A stretch of DNA of 64,000 nucleotides from Paraburkholderia sp. C35 (GCF_003121405.1 NZ_QBUY01000009.1:85730-149729), one strand, 5' to 3'; positions 18,573 through 28,148 are shown, numbered from the stretch's first letter. Program-made: numbers and translations. Notes: a model not told the origin generated them from the letters alone.

Positions 18573-20309
18573 ATGAGAATATTTTCGAATAGGTTTCAGA
18601 AGGTAGTGATTCTTTCAGCTCTGTTTTGTGCGGGCTGTGGATCGGAGATCACGGTTACTCATGTCGATGCGGATACATCAAGCGAACCAATGACCGGCGT
18701 CCCTTGGACATTACCGATGACTCAGTACAGCGTGGTAATAACCAGAGAGGTGACAAGTTGCGATGGAGGCTTAAGCGGAAAGGTTACGGTTTCACTCACT
18801 TCAGGGAAGGCACCTGATCCTGATCAGCATTATCTGCTCGACTCCTCAGGTATCTGGGCGACGAGCGATATTGCAACCAACCTGGCGTCGGATGGTAGCA
18901 ATTCAAGCTTAAATGCATCGTCGCAAGGAGCCGGTGGCATAATCATCACCTCTGTCGCGCAGTTCGCCGCAGGTGCTGTAGAGGCAGTTGGTGCAGCAGT
19001 GCCAGTTGGAGGGCCGCCAATTGTTGACGGTGGGGCCCACCCCCCCCCGCCGCCTCCGTCACCCGCTTCAACGCAATGCGGGCCAGCGGTGAAGGCAGCC
19101 ATCGAAAAATTGCATCCACCAAAACCTAAATCCAGTCTCCAGCAGCCGGTGACTGACGACCAGAAGGCCTTAACTGCGCCGACCGCGACGGTGACGTTAC
19201 TGACCGCGCAGGCGTCTAGGGAAAAGAAGTATCTCGCCGAACTTGACGCGGCACTTCGCGAACAGGAAAAGGCGCAGAAGACGATGGATTCGGACCAGGC
19301 GTCTTTTACTGCGAATCGGAAGAAAGTCAGCTATTCCGAAACAGTGTCATGGCCTCCTAGCGGCGGCATTTTTGAATCGAAAATGCCTTCGAAGCTTTCG
19401 GGTTGCGTTTTTCAACAGTGGACAAGCAGCAAGGATGGATCCGAATGCACATCAGAACAATTGCCGGAGGACACCAAATCTGACTCCTTCAATGTATGGT
19501 TCGCGCTCTATTGCAAAAATACTGATGGTTCGTGGTCCAAGCCCGGGCCAGGCGCGCAGCCGAAATCGTGCGGTGCCGTATTCGCCACGCCTGTTGTAGC
19601 GAATGGACACGTGGGTGTGCCCGTTCGCATACCGAAGATGGGCCGGCTGCTCGTTTGCACGAAAACGGCGTGTCCACCAGAGTTGCCTGTGGGCTGGATG
19701 CCGCCGAAGGGGCAAACTGCTTCTGCGGACGCGCCCGTTCTGCAACTAGGTCAGATGTACAACGTTCGTGCTGCGGGTGGGGCCTTCAAAAACGAAGCTG
19801 CTGCCATTGTGCTTGACGCATCCGGCTCCCCTCAATCAATTGAGGTTAGTGAGAAGACTGCTGCAGCTGCAGCTGCGGTTGGTGCGGCTGCCTCAGCTGC
19901 TCAAGCTGCCGCAGCCGTGCCAGGAGCTGTGGCATCAGCGCATCTGACCGAAGCACAGGCCCTCTCGGCTCAGATAACCGCACAGACGGCGCAGACGAAC
20001 TTCAACGCGACTTCGAGCACTGCGTACGAAACTGACCAGATACAAGCTGCCACCGGGCTTCAGAGCGCCAAAAACCTGCTCGCCACTGCCAAAGCGAACG
20101 CGGTTGCTGCGGGGCCGAGCGCCGCTCTAGCTGCTCAGGTGGGTTTGCTGAATCAGCAAAATCAGCTCGCGGCGCTTGAGGCGGGTGCGAAAAATGTTTC
20201 AACGGAAGACGCTCTCTCAGCGGAGACCACTCTTTACAATGACCAGACTGCGGAGGTCAATGCCGAAGTCTCCGCTACAGCTGCCCGCGCGTTGCTCTCA
20301 GGAAAATAG
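18573..20309 (+). CDS. Large Ala-rich lipoprotein, unknown function
   Basis: 578 aa. The signal ends with the lipobox LFCAGC (Cys about 22), so it is a lipoprotein. Three zones follow: residues about 25-150 (unknown, with T/S-rich strands), a proline run HPPPPPPSP (about 152-160) leading to a helical KAAIEKLHPPKPKS linker, a middle domain rich in aromatic residues and cysteines (about 245-390), and a long Ala/Gln-rich, probably coiled-coil C-terminal third (from about 415). A run of nine C (19040-19048) encodes part of the proline tract and would be prone to slippage. I recognise no family. It is divergent from the secreted protease and may be a cell-surface or periplasmic partner; that is only positional. 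Confidence 0.75.
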   Translation: MRIFSNRFQKVVILSALFCAGCGSEITVTHVDADTSSEPMTGVPWTLPMTQYSVVITREVTSCDGGLSGKVTVSLTSGKAPDPDQHYLLDSSGIWATSDIATNLASDGSNSSLNASSQGAGGIIITSVAQFAAGAVEAVGAAVPVGGPPIVDGGAHPPPPPPSPASTQCGPAVKAAIEKLHPPKPKSSLQQPVTDDQKALTAPTATVTLLTAQASREKKYLAELDAALREQEKAQKTMDSDQASFTANRKKVSYSETVSWPPSGGIFESKMPSKLSGCVFQQWTSSKDGSECTSEQLPEDTKSDSFNVWFALYCKNTDGSWSKPGPGAQPKSCGAVFATPVVANGHVGVPVRIPKMGRLLVCTKTACPPELPVGWMPPKGQTASADAPVLQLGQMYNVRAAGGAFKNEAAAIVLDASGSPQSIEVSEKTAAAAAAVGAAASAAQAAAAVPGAVASAHLTEAQALSAQITAQTAQTNFNATSSTAYETDQIQAATGLQSAKNLLATAKANAVAAGPSAALAAQVGLLNQQNQLAALEAGAKNVSTEDALSAETTLYNDQTAEVNAEVSATAARALLSGK

Positions 20310-20347
20310 CAAACCGCTCGAGAGAGTGGTTCGAGAGAAGCTAGAAG

Positions 20348-21268
20348 TCACTGCGGCAAACTGGACTGGAGTCGTGTGTGCACGAATGTCTTTAAAAAAT
20401 CGATCCAGGTGCGTATTTTTGCGTCGAGATACTGGCGTGATGCGTACAAGGCAAAGACAGACAGCGGCTGCAGGTCCCACTCTGGCAAAACGCGCACGAT
20501 CGCGCCGGTCTGTAGGTAGGGGAGTGCCGACAGCATCGGCACCGGCGCGATTCCCAGTCCCTCCATGACCGCAATCGTCAGCGCGTCTGCCGCATTTACC
20601 CGTAACCGGTCCGGCGGCAGGCTGATATCGACGTTTTCCTCCAATCCGATAAAGCTCCAACGATCTGATGGAAAAAGCGCGTTGGCGAAGCGCAGACACG
20701 AGTGATGCCGCAAGTCATCAAGGGTTCGGGGAATACCGGCACTCTCCAGATATGCCGGGGACGCGCAAAGAACGCTTCCCATCGAGCAGATGGGCGATGA
20801 GACGAGCAGGGAGTCAGGAGGCTTCGATCCCGTTATCTGCAAGACGACGTCATATCCTTCCTCAAGAATATCGGGTTGATGCTGCGACAGCGTCAGTTCG
20901 ACGCGAACGCGGGGATGTTCGTTCAGGTATCGGGTGAGGGCGGGAACCACATAGTGCTGACCGAAGGTAATTGGAGCGTGCACACGCAATGAGCCACTGA
21001 CAGACACTTGAGCATTTCCTGCCTCCGCTTCGGAAAGGTCAACAAGTTCGAGCATCTCCTTGCAGCGCGCGAGATAGCGGTCTCCGGATTCAGTCAATAC
21101 AACGCGACGCGTTGTGCGATTTAGCAATCGAGTCTGCAGATGTGTTTCGAGTTCGACGATGGTGCGCGACACCTGTGCCGGCGCAACGCCAAGCTGACGG
21201 GCTGCGGTTGTAAAACTCGCGCCTTCTGCCACCTTCACGAACATTCGCATTGCGCGTATCAAGTCCAT
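20348..21268 (-). CDS. LysR-family regulator (CrgA-like group)
   Basis: 306 aa. Starts MDLIRAMRMFVKVAEGASFTTAARQLGVAPAQVSRTIVELE, the winged helix of the large LysR subgroup with the RLLNRTTRRVVLTESG segment; the effector domain is complete. It stands between the lipoprotein gene (convergent, 38 bp) and a DUF4148 gene (divergent, 255 bp). No catabolic target is adjacent on either side, so its regulon cannot be inferred with confidence. Confidence 0.92.
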   Translation of the reverse strand: MDLIRAMRMFVKVAEGASFTTAARQLGVAPAQVSRTIVELETHLQTRLLNRTTRRVVLTESGDRYLARCKEMLELVDLSEAEAGNAQVSVSGSLRVHAPITFGQHYVVPALTRYLNEHPRVRVELTLSQHQPDILEEGYDVVLQITGSKPPDSLLVSSPICSMGSVLCASPAYLESAGIPRTLDDLRHHSCLRFANALFPSDRWSFIGLEENVDISLPPDRLRVNAADALTIAVMEGLGIAPVPMLSALPYLQTGAIVRVLPEWDLQPLSVFALYASRQYLDAKIRTWIDFLKTFVHTRLQSSLPQ

Positions 21269-21523
21269 TCGTTGCTACCTTTCGCAATTGCTTTCTTGTG
21301 AGTCAGGTCACTCGTGATGCGGGCTGGAGTCGGGTATGGCTAGTCGGGACGTCGTCGAATTCAAGGCAAGTGACGGCAAGGTAACGAAGGCTACACGAAA
21401 GATTGATGAGAAATTGATCACAGATTTTTAACAAACGAGTAGTCAATCAGGCGTCGCTCGCGTGAGATTATTGCTACACAGCGACAACAGTCGCGATCCT
21501 TTCGACTAATCCTGGAGTCCGAT

Positions 21524-21811
21524 GTGACGCAGACCTCGACAATCCTTACAGCAGTGATGCTCTTTCTTCCGTTTGCTGCGATGGCGCAGAGCACCGGCAC
21601 AGTCACGCGTGCGCAGGTTCGTGCGGACCTTATTGCAATCGAACAGGCTGGCTACAAACCCGGCGTACAGGACCCCGACTACCCAGCAAAGTACCAGGCG
21701 GCCGAAGCACGTGTCGCGGCTCGGAATGCACCGAACCAGATGGAGGGATACGGTGTACCGGCAGCGGGTTCGTCGCAGGCAGGTCATACGGGAACTACGG
21801 GTCAAAACTGA
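21524..21811 (+). CDS. DUF4148 periplasmic protein
   Basis: 95 aa with a signal peptide (about 22 residues, ending AMAQ) and the DUF4148 pattern: TRAQVRADLIAIEQAGYKP followed by DPDYPAKYQAAEARVAA. This family of short exported proteins of unknown role is abundant in Burkholderia and Paraburkholderia and supports the taxonomic placement. Start is GTG at 21524 behind CTGGAG. Confidence 0.85.
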   Translation: MTQTSTILTAVMLFLPFAAMAQSTGTVTRAQVRADLIAIEQAGYKPGVQDPDYPAKYQAAEARVAARNAPNQMEGYGVPAAGSSQAGHTGTTGQN

Positions 21812-22033
21812 CAGAAACTGCTACGGTTAGATGAGACGGCGAATCGCGTTGTCTCTGGTGGGACGGAATACGCATAATTCGAGGGTTTGAGCGGCGAGTC
21901 TGATTTTTGCGAATCCTGCCCGAAACTGTCAGTGATGCTCGAACCGTGCTGGACGCGGCCAGGGAGGTGATTCGCTGACCGTCCGGATAACGCGCAATGT
22001 TCGGTTTTCGAGCGCGGTTGATGAGCCATCAGC

Positions 22034-23377
22034 CTACGAGGATGTCCCTACGGTCTGCTCAGATAGGGCAGCCGTCCTCTTTGCTCGGGAAATGGAGCCG
22101 AGCAGGCCGATCGATAGGGCAGTGACCAGCGTGGGTCCTGCAGAGGCCAGAATGATCTGGTCGGCGGTCCACGAAAGCGTCAGCAGATGTCCGCCCAGGA
22201 TCGGGCCAAGGACGGCACCGATTCGTCCGATACCGGATGCGAGTCCGGCGCCCGTTGAGCGACCCTTGGTTGGGTAGAAGATGACTGCGATGCCATAGAG
22301 TCCAGACTGCCCGCCAATTACACTAAAGCCGGCGAAGACAATGCATAGGGTCGCTATCTCGGGCTGGTGCGTGAACAGGGCTAGACCCGCGATCGACAGC
22401 CCGCCGAGAATGAAGTTACCGATCATGACCCAACCGTATCCGAAGCGGTCAATCTGATACCCCAGAATATAATTCCCGACAAGACCACCACCCCAGAAAG
22501 CCATGCCGGCGAGCAGGGAGGCACTGGCTGAAAATCCGATTGAACTCATCAGCAGCGGGATCCATGCGGCAAGGAAATAGGCGCTGAGCATGTTGCAAAA
22601 GCTTGCGAGCCAGAGCAAAACCGTGGGCCGGGTGCGTCCGTGTCCGAATACCACTTTCAGCGAACTTTCCTTGCCCGCGACCTTCTCGGTCGGATTGAGG
22701 TCGTCCTCGAGTTGATACTTGCGAATCAAATCAAATGTGCTCGCGTCGTCTGGGCGCCGAAGGAGTCGGAACTGCAATGATTCCGGGAGATAGCGCAACA
22801 TCATCAAGGTGAGGAAAGTGGTCAGGAGCGCGCCAGAGTAGAAGACGCCTACCCAGCCGAATGGTTTGATGACGAATGCCGCAATCAAGCCTCCTACGAC
22901 ACCGCCAATCACATACCCTGAAGAAACGGCCATCACGAGCGTGGTTCGTAGGCGAGGCGGGCTGTATTCGCCTCCAAGGGCGAGGGCATTGGGGACAACG
23001 ATACCCATCCCCAGGCCTGCGACGAATCGGATCATTACGAGCTGACTCACTGTATGAACGAGAGGCGTCGCCCCCATCAGGATGGCGACCCACAGCAGGG
23101 ACACGATCAGTGCGGGGCGGCGGCCAATCCTGTCAGCGATACCTGCGAGGAGGACCGACCCCACGAGCATGCCGAAAAGGCCAGCGCTCAACACCGGGCC
23201 GAGCATTGCTTTGCTGATTCCGCAGTCCTTGATAAGAGTGGGGGCTGCGTACGACATGGCTTGTACATCAAAGCCGTCTACGACCATGCATAGCGCGCAC
23301 AACACTACCACTACATACTGCGATCCACTAATCGATATTACGTCGATGGATTTGCCAGGCGAATCGGACAGTTCCAT
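22034..23377 (-). CDS. MFS transporter, aromatic acid:H+ symporter family
   Basis: 447 aa with twelve predicted membrane helices. The first helix contains DGFDVQAMSYAAPTL, the D-G-F-D motif of the AAHS family (PcaK, BenK, VanK), and the loop between helices 2 and 3 has GxxADRxGRR (GIADRIGRRPAL). It probably imports the aromatic acid consumed by the neighbouring enzymes. It follows the formaldehyde dehydrogenase gene by 43 bp on the same strand, so it is likely the last gene of a Rieske oxygenase-porin-reductase-dehydrogenase-transporter operon. Substrate could be vanillate or another methoxy- or hydroxybenzoate. Confidence 0.92.
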   Translation of the reverse strand: MELSDSPGKSIDVISISGSQYVVVVLCALCMVVDGFDVQAMSYAAPTLIKDCGISKAMLGPVLSAGLFGMLVGSVLLAGIADRIGRRPALIVSLLWVAILMGATPLVHTVSQLVMIRFVAGLGMGIVVPNALALGGEYSPPRLRTTLVMAVSSGYVIGGVVGGLIAAFVIKPFGWVGVFYSGALLTTFLTLMMLRYLPESLQFRLLRRPDDASTFDLIRKYQLEDDLNPTEKVAGKESSLKVVFGHGRTRPTVLLWLASFCNMLSAYFLAAWIPLLMSSIGFSASASLLAGMAFWGGGLVGNYILGYQIDRFGYGWVMIGNFILGGLSIAGLALFTHQPEIATLCIVFAGFSVIGGQSGLYGIAVIFYPTKGRSTGAGLASGIGRIGAVLGPILGGHLLTLSWTADQIILASAGPTLVTALSIGLLGSISRAKRTAALSEQTVGTSS

Positions 23378-23420
23378 TGTTGTCTCCTCCAGATGTGCGG
23401 TTTTGAGCTCTAAACCAGAC

Positions 23421-24623
23421 TCATGCGCTTGTTGTAAAAAGGTTGTGCGGATCGATCACGAACTTCTTGGGGGCGCCGGCATCGAATTCCGCGTAGCCGC
23501 GCGGCGCATCGTCGAGACTGATAACTTCTACACCCACGACCTCGGCGATGTTTATCCGATCCCAGAGGATTGCCTGCATTAGTGCGCGGTTGTACTTCAT
23601 GACGGGCGTCTGTCCCGTGAAGAAGCTGTGTGACTTCGCCCAACCCAGGCCGAAGCGGATGCTGAGCGAGCCGGTTTGCGCCGCCTTGTCAGAAGAGCCC
23701 GGGTCTTCGGTCACGTAAAGACCAGGGATGCCTATTTTCCCGGCAGCTCGTGTGATTTCCATCAACGAGTTGAGAACGGTGGCGGGGGCTTCTGTACGAG
23801 CGCCGTCGTGACCGTGGCCGCGCGCTTCGAAGCCAACTGCATCTACAGCACAGTCGACCTCATTCGTGCGCAGCAGCTGGGCAACCTGATCGCCCAATGA
23901 GGCGTCGAGGAAGAGATTGACGGTTTCAAACCCTACCTTGCGCGCGTGTTCCAGGCGTGCGGGGTTAATGTCGCCGACGATCACCACGGCCGCGCCGAGT
24001 AGCCGGGCCGAGGCAGCTGCAGCAAGGCCGACCGGCCCAGCCCCGGCGATGTAGACCGTGCTGCCCGGTTGTACGCCTGCGGAGACAGCACCGTGATAGC
24101 CCGTAGGAAGAATGTCCGTCAGACACGTGAGGTCGCGAATTTTTTCGAGCGCCTGATCGCGATCGGGAAATTTCAGGAGGTTGAAGTCCGCATAAGGGAC
24201 CATCACGTATTCGGCCTGACCGCCGATCCACCCGCCCATGTCAACATAGCCGTAGGCGCCACCAGCACGCGCCGGGTTCACGTTCAGGCAGACGCCCGTT
24301 TGCTGCTCCTTGCAAAGCGGGCAGCGGCCGCAGGCAACATTGAACGGAACGGACACCAGGTCACCGATATTGATGGTTTCGACGTCCCTGCCAATTTCAA
24401 TGACCTCTCCCGTGATCTCATGACCCAGTACCATCCCGGCGGGGGCAGTTGTGCGCCCCCGTACCATATGCGGGTCGGAACCGCAGATATTAGTGGAGAC
24501 GATTTTTAGAATGACAGCATGGTCAGCCCGTTTTCCAGCGGGCGTAACCAGTTTGGGAAACTCGATAGACCGGACCTCGACTTTTCCCGGCTGAACATAC
24601 ACGACTCCACGATTCGTTGGCAT
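23421..24623 (-). CDS. fdhA: Glutathione-independent formaldehyde dehydrogenase
   Basis: 400 aa zinc-dependent medium-chain dehydrogenase. The catalytic zinc site is in STNICGSDPHMVRGR and GHEITGEVIE; four structural-zinc cysteines are in FNVACGRCPLCKEQQTGVC; the nucleotide motif is AGAGPVGLAAAASA. The long insert and the sequence GFEARGHGHDGARTEAPATV match the Pseudomonas putida formaldehyde dehydrogenase (FdhA) type that binds NAD+ tightly and needs no glutathione. Start ATG at 24623 has AGGAG before it. Demethylation of methoxy-aromatics by the upstream Rieske enzyme releases formaldehyde, which this enzyme would oxidise to formate, a good functional fit for one operon. Confidence 0.92.
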   Translation of the reverse strand: MPTNRGVVYVQPGKVEVRSIEFPKLVTPAGKRADHAVILKIVSTNICGSDPHMVRGRTTAPAGMVLGHEITGEVIEIGRDVETINIGDLVSVPFNVACGRCPLCKEQQTGVCLNVNPARAGGAYGYVDMGGWIGGQAEYVMVPYADFNLLKFPDRDQALEKIRDLTCLTDILPTGYHGAVSAGVQPGSTVYIAGAGPVGLAAAASARLLGAAVVIVGDINPARLEHARKVGFETVNLFLDASLGDQVAQLLRTNEVDCAVDAVGFEARGHGHDGARTEAPATVLNSLMEITRAAGKIGIPGLYVTEDPGSSDKAAQTGSLSIRFGLGWAKSHSFFTGQTPVMKYNRALMQAILWDRINIAEVVGVEVISLDDAPRGYAEFDAGAPKKFVIDPHNLFTTSA

Positions 24624-24703
24624 GCCTTCTCCTTGTGGTGATGGGTTTGCGGTGCCTTGTGAGTGCGCCGCGCGTACGATGAGATCTGGAGCGTCTGAGA
24701 TTC

Positions 24704-25654
24704 TCAGAGGTCGAGGACGAGTAGCCCTGATTTGGATCGCGAGCAGCACGGCGTGAACTGGTCGTTCGCTGCGTGTTCGGCATCCGTCAGAAAGACATCA
24801 CGGTGGTCTGGTTCGCCATCAAGTACCCGGGTCAGGCAGGTGCCGCACACACCCTGTTCGCACGACACGGGAACGTCGATCCCGCACTTTGCCAATGCTT
24901 CGACAACCGATTCGTCGGGAGCGATGGGGATGACCTGGCCAGAACTCGCAAGCTTTACCTTAAAACCACGGTCGGAAGACGTGTCTACCGTGCTGCCGGC
25001 AAAATACTCACGATGTATTGCCGTTTCCGCCCAACCTTGCGACCTGGCGGTCTGAATGACCATGTCCATGAATCCTTTCGGTCCACAGACATAGAGATGA
25101 GTGTCCGGGGAGGGCGCGCTGAGCACGGACGTCGCGTCGAATAGTTGCGACCGGTCGCCATCACTAAGATGAAGCACAACCTGAGACGCGAATGGAGACT
25201 GCTCAATCGTTGACCAAAATGCGAGGCGATCGGCCGAGCGCGCGCAATAATGCATCTCAAACGGCGCGCCGACATGTGAGAGCCGGTGCGCCATACAGAG
25301 AATCGGCGTCACACCAATGCCACCGGCAATAAGGATGGTCCGCTTTGCATCGTGTGCCAGGGGAAAGTGATTCTTCGGCTCGGATATCGTCAGGACGTCA
25401 CCTTCCTTTACGTCCCGGTGCATAGCCTCGGAGCCGCCTCTGGAGGCCGACTCGCGCAGCACACCGATAACATATCGATGCGTTTCGTGAGATGGATTAC
25501 ACAGCGAGTATTGTCGAACAGTGTCTTCATTGACATGCACATCAATGTGAGCGCCGGCCGAGAACGCTGGCAAAGTCGCTCCGTCTAAACCTGCCAGCTC
25601 AAAGCGGCAAATGTCGGTCGCTTCTTTCACTTTTCGCACTACAGTAACTTTCAA
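24704..25654 (-). CDS. vanB: Rieske O-demethylase reductase (VanB-like)
   Basis: 316 aa with the phthalate-dioxygenase-reductase order: FMN-binding barrel first (RQYSLCNPS near residue 48), NAD lobe (LIAGGIGVTPIL near 107 and LYVCGPKGFMD near 187), and a C-terminal plant-type [2Fe-2S] domain with CEQGVCGTC near 264 and a last Cys near 301. VanB of vanillate O-demethylase has this architecture. It lies in one operon with the oxygenase (two genes upstream) and hands it electrons from NADH. The symbol is by family; the true substrate of the pair may not be vanillate. Confidence 0.9.
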   Translation of the reverse strand: MKVTVVRKVKEATDICRFELAGLDGATLPAFSAGAHIDVHVNEDTVRQYSLCNPSHETHRYVIGVLRESASRGGSEAMHRDVKEGDVLTISEPKNHFPLAHDAKRTILIAGGIGVTPILCMAHRLSHVGAPFEMHYCARSADRLAFWSTIEQSPFASQVVLHLSDGDRSQLFDATSVLSAPSPDTHLYVCGPKGFMDMVIQTARSQGWAETAIHREYFAGSTVDTSSDRGFKVKLASSGQVIPIAPDESVVEALAKCGIDVPVSCEQGVCGTCLTRVLDGEPDHRDVFLTDAEHAANDQFTPCCSRSKSGLLVLDL

Positions 25655-25697
25655 GACAATCTCCTGCTTTCTATTTCGATATTTCAGTTACGCACTT

Positions 25698-26810
25698 CTA
25701 GAAGTTGTGCGTCATACCGAGACCAACGTACACAGAAGAATGGACATTGGTTGCCAGCGGGGTGCCGGTATCAAGGGCTGCCCCAGTCGCGTTAAACCGC
25801 TCGTACACACTTACAATCTGCAACGTCGTTCGCTTGCTCAGGAAATAGCTAGGCACGATGTAGAACTTGTTGGCGACCTGGTCGGGGAGACCATCCTGGC
25901 TGCGCTTGCCGCGGTAGTACGCGATGTAGAGATCAAATGATGGAGACATAAGCCAGTCACCGCCGCCGGATATGACTTGCGTTTGCATGTTCCGGTAAGG
26001 TCTGGCGGTCGTGTTCAAACCGCTGTCGATCCGGTTCTGGGTGAACGTGGCGCGAAGCGTCACAGGTCCCAGTTTGTAGGAGGCACCTCCCGCGTATGCG
26101 AAGAAAAGTGTGCCGATGTTGTCCTTGTATTGCATGTAGGACGCCCTCAGAGTCGCTACTCCTCCGTCATAGCCCACCATTGCGCCGGCGGAACTATTAT
26201 TCGAAAACTGACCAGCAGCACCGCCGAAGCCGTACATCGCCATGCCGGTGAAACCGTACTTCTTGACCTGATACTTCACCGCGTTATCGACCCGGTCCAG
26301 ACTGGCACCAGAAACGCCAGGGTTAGGACCGAAGTTGTTCTGGATTGTTGTGCCAGGACCACCAAGATAGCCGAGGCGAACATTCATGTTCGTTGCTGAC
26401 GAGTTTGCGTATAGCGGGTCGGTCACATAGAACAACTCAGCGAGCGTGTTGACCTGTCTACCAAACGTCAGCGTGCCCCAGTCGTTTGAACTCAATCCAA
26501 CATAGGCGTTCCGGTCGAAGAGTTTCTGGCTGCTCGCTGACGACCCGGTATTTACAATGATGGTCGACGCGAGGTTGAACACCGCGCTCAAACCACCGCC
26601 AAGGTCTTCCTGTCCTCTCAGACCCCACAGCGAAGGAAGCCACATATTTGCTGCCATGCTTACGGAGGAGCCCCCTGTCTTTCCGGTTTGGTAGACGATC
26701 CCCTCGTCCAGTCTGCCGAAGAGCGAAACGCTCGAGGTCGTCACCTGTGCGTACGCCGTAGACGTTCCGAAAGCCAACGTTGCAATCGCTGCTGCGTGAA
26801 GCCGCTTCAT
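25698..26810 (-). CDS. Outer-membrane porin in the O-demethylase operon
   Basis: 370 aa with a signal peptide (MKRLHAAAIATLAFGTSTAYA, cut after about residue 21), the VSLFGRLDEGI start of the trimeric porin family, and a C-terminal Phe (GLGMTHNF). Between the oxygenase and reductase genes on the same strand, 43 bp before vanB. An outer-membrane channel inserted inside a catabolic operon very likely serves uptake of its substrate. It is only moderately like the porin at 3.2 kb. Confidence 0.92.
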   Translation of the reverse strand: MKRLHAAAIATLAFGTSTAYAQVTTSSVSLFGRLDEGIVYQTGKTGGSSVSMAANMWLPSLWGLRGQEDLGGGLSAVFNLASTIIVNTGSSASSQKLFDRNAYVGLSSNDWGTLTFGRQVNTLAELFYVTDPLYANSSATNMNVRLGYLGGPGTTIQNNFGPNPGVSGASLDRVDNAVKYQVKKYGFTGMAMYGFGGAAGQFSNNSSAGAMVGYDGGVATLRASYMQYKDNIGTLFFAYAGGASYKLGPVTLRATFTQNRIDSGLNTTARPYRNMQTQVISGGGDWLMSPSFDLYIAYYRGKRSQDGLPDQVANKFYIVPSYFLSKRTTLQIVSVYERFNATGAALDTGTPLATNVHSSVYVGLGMTHNF

Positions 26811-26947
26811 TGTTACTGTCTCCAGGTATTTTGATTAGTTATACTAAAGGTTGTTGTAATGTTTGTTGTGGATGTTTCCTGTCAGGGATTATTTACATCG
26901 GAAAACGCATGCGGGAACCAGGCCGCATGCGTTCAGAAAATCTGCGA

Positions 26948-28000
26948 TCAGACGGTCGCGGAGACTGGCGTCTCTTTTGCCGCGATTTCGTTGTTCAGAA
27001 GGCCCGCCAGGGTGCGGCGAACGCGAATCGCGCCTGCGTCGGTCCCGAGCAGGACCGGACGGAGGTCCATGATGTCGACAGAGCCGACGGAGCGTTGTTG
27101 TGCTTCAAGCATCGGCTTGTCCTGCTCGACGAAGCCGATGCGCTGCCAGTCGCGTACTTTCTGGTCCGCTTCGGGATCATTGACAGCGTAATCGCGGCTG
27201 TTGCAGAAGAAGTAGTGACATGTAAATTCCGATTCCGCGGTCACGATATGTGCACTTTGAATCTCGAAAAGCATTTTTTCACGGTCGTTGACTTCGTACC
27301 CGCGAACAGTGAGTTTCGCATTGGACGGCGGATCCCAGCGTACCTCGTAAACCAGGTCGATGAGCTTGTTCGGATCCGAGACTGCGTTGGCGTAAAACAT
27401 GGGGACTTTCCCATTTGGGAACGTCAGGTACGTGTAAATCGTGTTGCCGACCTGCTTGACCTCGTTCTTGATGCGAGGGAACGCTTCGGAGCCCTGATAC
27501 TCCCCATGCACAAACTGGATGTGTGTGAGGTCCGTGAGATTATCAATGGCTAACTGGTAATTGCACTTGGTCAGCATGTAGCCCTGAACCGTGGCACGTT
27601 TCGGGTCGGTGAGGAACTCGTAGTCCGGAAGAGCGCCTTCGTCCGCTGAAGCAGGATCGCCTAGCCATATCCAGAACCCACCGAAGCGCTCTACCACCGG
27701 ATACGCCTTAACCTTGGCCGCCTTTGGAATAGGCGCGCCGTCGACCGGGTTCTTGACGCAGTGGCCCGCCTTGTCGAAGCAGAGGCCGTGGTATCCGCAC
27801 TGGATCAGGTCACCGACCTGCTCACCGAGGTGCAGTGGTACAAAGCGGTGGGCGCAACGGTCTGCGATTGCTGCGGGCGTACCGTCCTGCAAGCGGTAAA
27901 TGAGGATCGGCTCGTTAGCAATGGTGCGATGGAGGAACCCCTTGTCGTTGAGTTCGTTGGTCCAACCGACCATGTGCCACGCGTTCTGAAGAAATGCCAT
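26948..28000 (-). CDS. vanA: Rieske non-haem iron O-demethylase oxygenase (VanA-like)
   Basis: 350 aa. Rieske cluster ligands Cys49-x-His51 and Cys68-x2-His71 (CAHRFVPLHLG, CGYHGLCFD); the bridging aspartate and iron ligands appear in NLTDLTHIQFVHG (Asp157, His160, His165); the late DKPMLEAQQ motif is typical of VanA, toluate-sulfonate and dicamba O-demethylases. These enzymes use O2 and electrons from a VanB reductase to remove a methyl group from an aryl methyl ether as formaldehyde. First gene of the minus-strand operon with porin, reductase, formaldehyde dehydrogenase and transporter. Because its promoter shares an operator with a divergent salicylyl-CoA-like operon, an ortho-methoxybenzoate may be the substrate rather than vanillate; this is inference. 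Confidence 0.92.
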   Translation of the reverse strand: MAFLQNAWHMVGWTNELNDKGFLHRTIANEPILIYRLQDGTPAAIADRCAHRFVPLHLGEQVGDLIQCGYHGLCFDKAGHCVKNPVDGAPIPKAAKVKAYPVVERFGGFWIWLGDPASADEGALPDYEFLTDPKRATVQGYMLTKCNYQLAIDNLTDLTHIQFVHGEYQGSEAFPRIKNEVKQVGNTIYTYLTFPNGKVPMFYANAVSDPNKLIDLVYEVRWDPPSNAKLTVRGYEVNDREKMLFEIQSAHIVTAESEFTCHYFFCNSRDYAVNDPEADQKVRDWQRIGFVEQDKPMLEAQQRSVGSVDIMDLRPVLLGTDAGAIRVRRTLAGLLNNEIAAKETPVSATV

Positions 28001-28098
28001 GTCTCACCCATGTAAGTGCTCGCCTGACGGTTCTGCTGGCGTAGATCCTTTGCCAGACGGACGAACCAACCCACGGCGATTTGCGGAAGTGTGGAAAC

Positions 28099-28127
28099 AT
28101 TCTGGCTCTTTTAGACACTCTAGTCAA
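28099..28127 (-). promoter_or_regulatory. Promoter of the O-demethylase operon with TetR operator copy 1
   Basis: Read on the minus strand: TTGACT at 28127-28122, a 17-bp spacer, and CAGAAT at 28104-28099, about 100 bp from the vanA start. The -35 box is the first part of TTGACTAGAGTGTCTA (28127-28112), which matches two other copies by the pattern TTGAC-N3-AGTGTC-W-A. Confidence 0.65.
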
Positions 28128-28132
28128 ACTTA

Positions 28133-28148
28133 TTGACGTTAGTGTCAA
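28133..28148 (+). promoter_or_regulatory. TetR operator copy 2, in the tetR promoter
   Basis: TTGACGTTAGTGTCAA, an inverted repeat with arms TTGAC and GTCAA. It overlaps a possible -35 (TTGACG) with TATCGT 16 bp downstream, and sits 5 bp from copy 1 in opposite orientation, between the divergent vanA and tetR genes. Confidence 0.65.

Noticed and set aside
20298..20699. Minus-strand 133-codon frame inside the LysR gene region
   Set aside because: Overlaps the LysR coding sequence in another frame and is Arg/Gly-rich.
26780..27553. 257-codon plus-strand frame opposite the Rieske oxygenase gene
   Set aside because: It lies antisense to a gene with a complete Rieske and iron site; the translated sequence is Arg/Val-rich and matches nothing.
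26948..28000. Assigning the oxygenase firmly as vanillate O-demethylase
   Set aside because: The family also includes demethylases for other methoxybenzoates, and the shared regulation with a 2-hydroxybenzoyl-CoA-like operon makes the substrate open; the symbol is kept only as family name.
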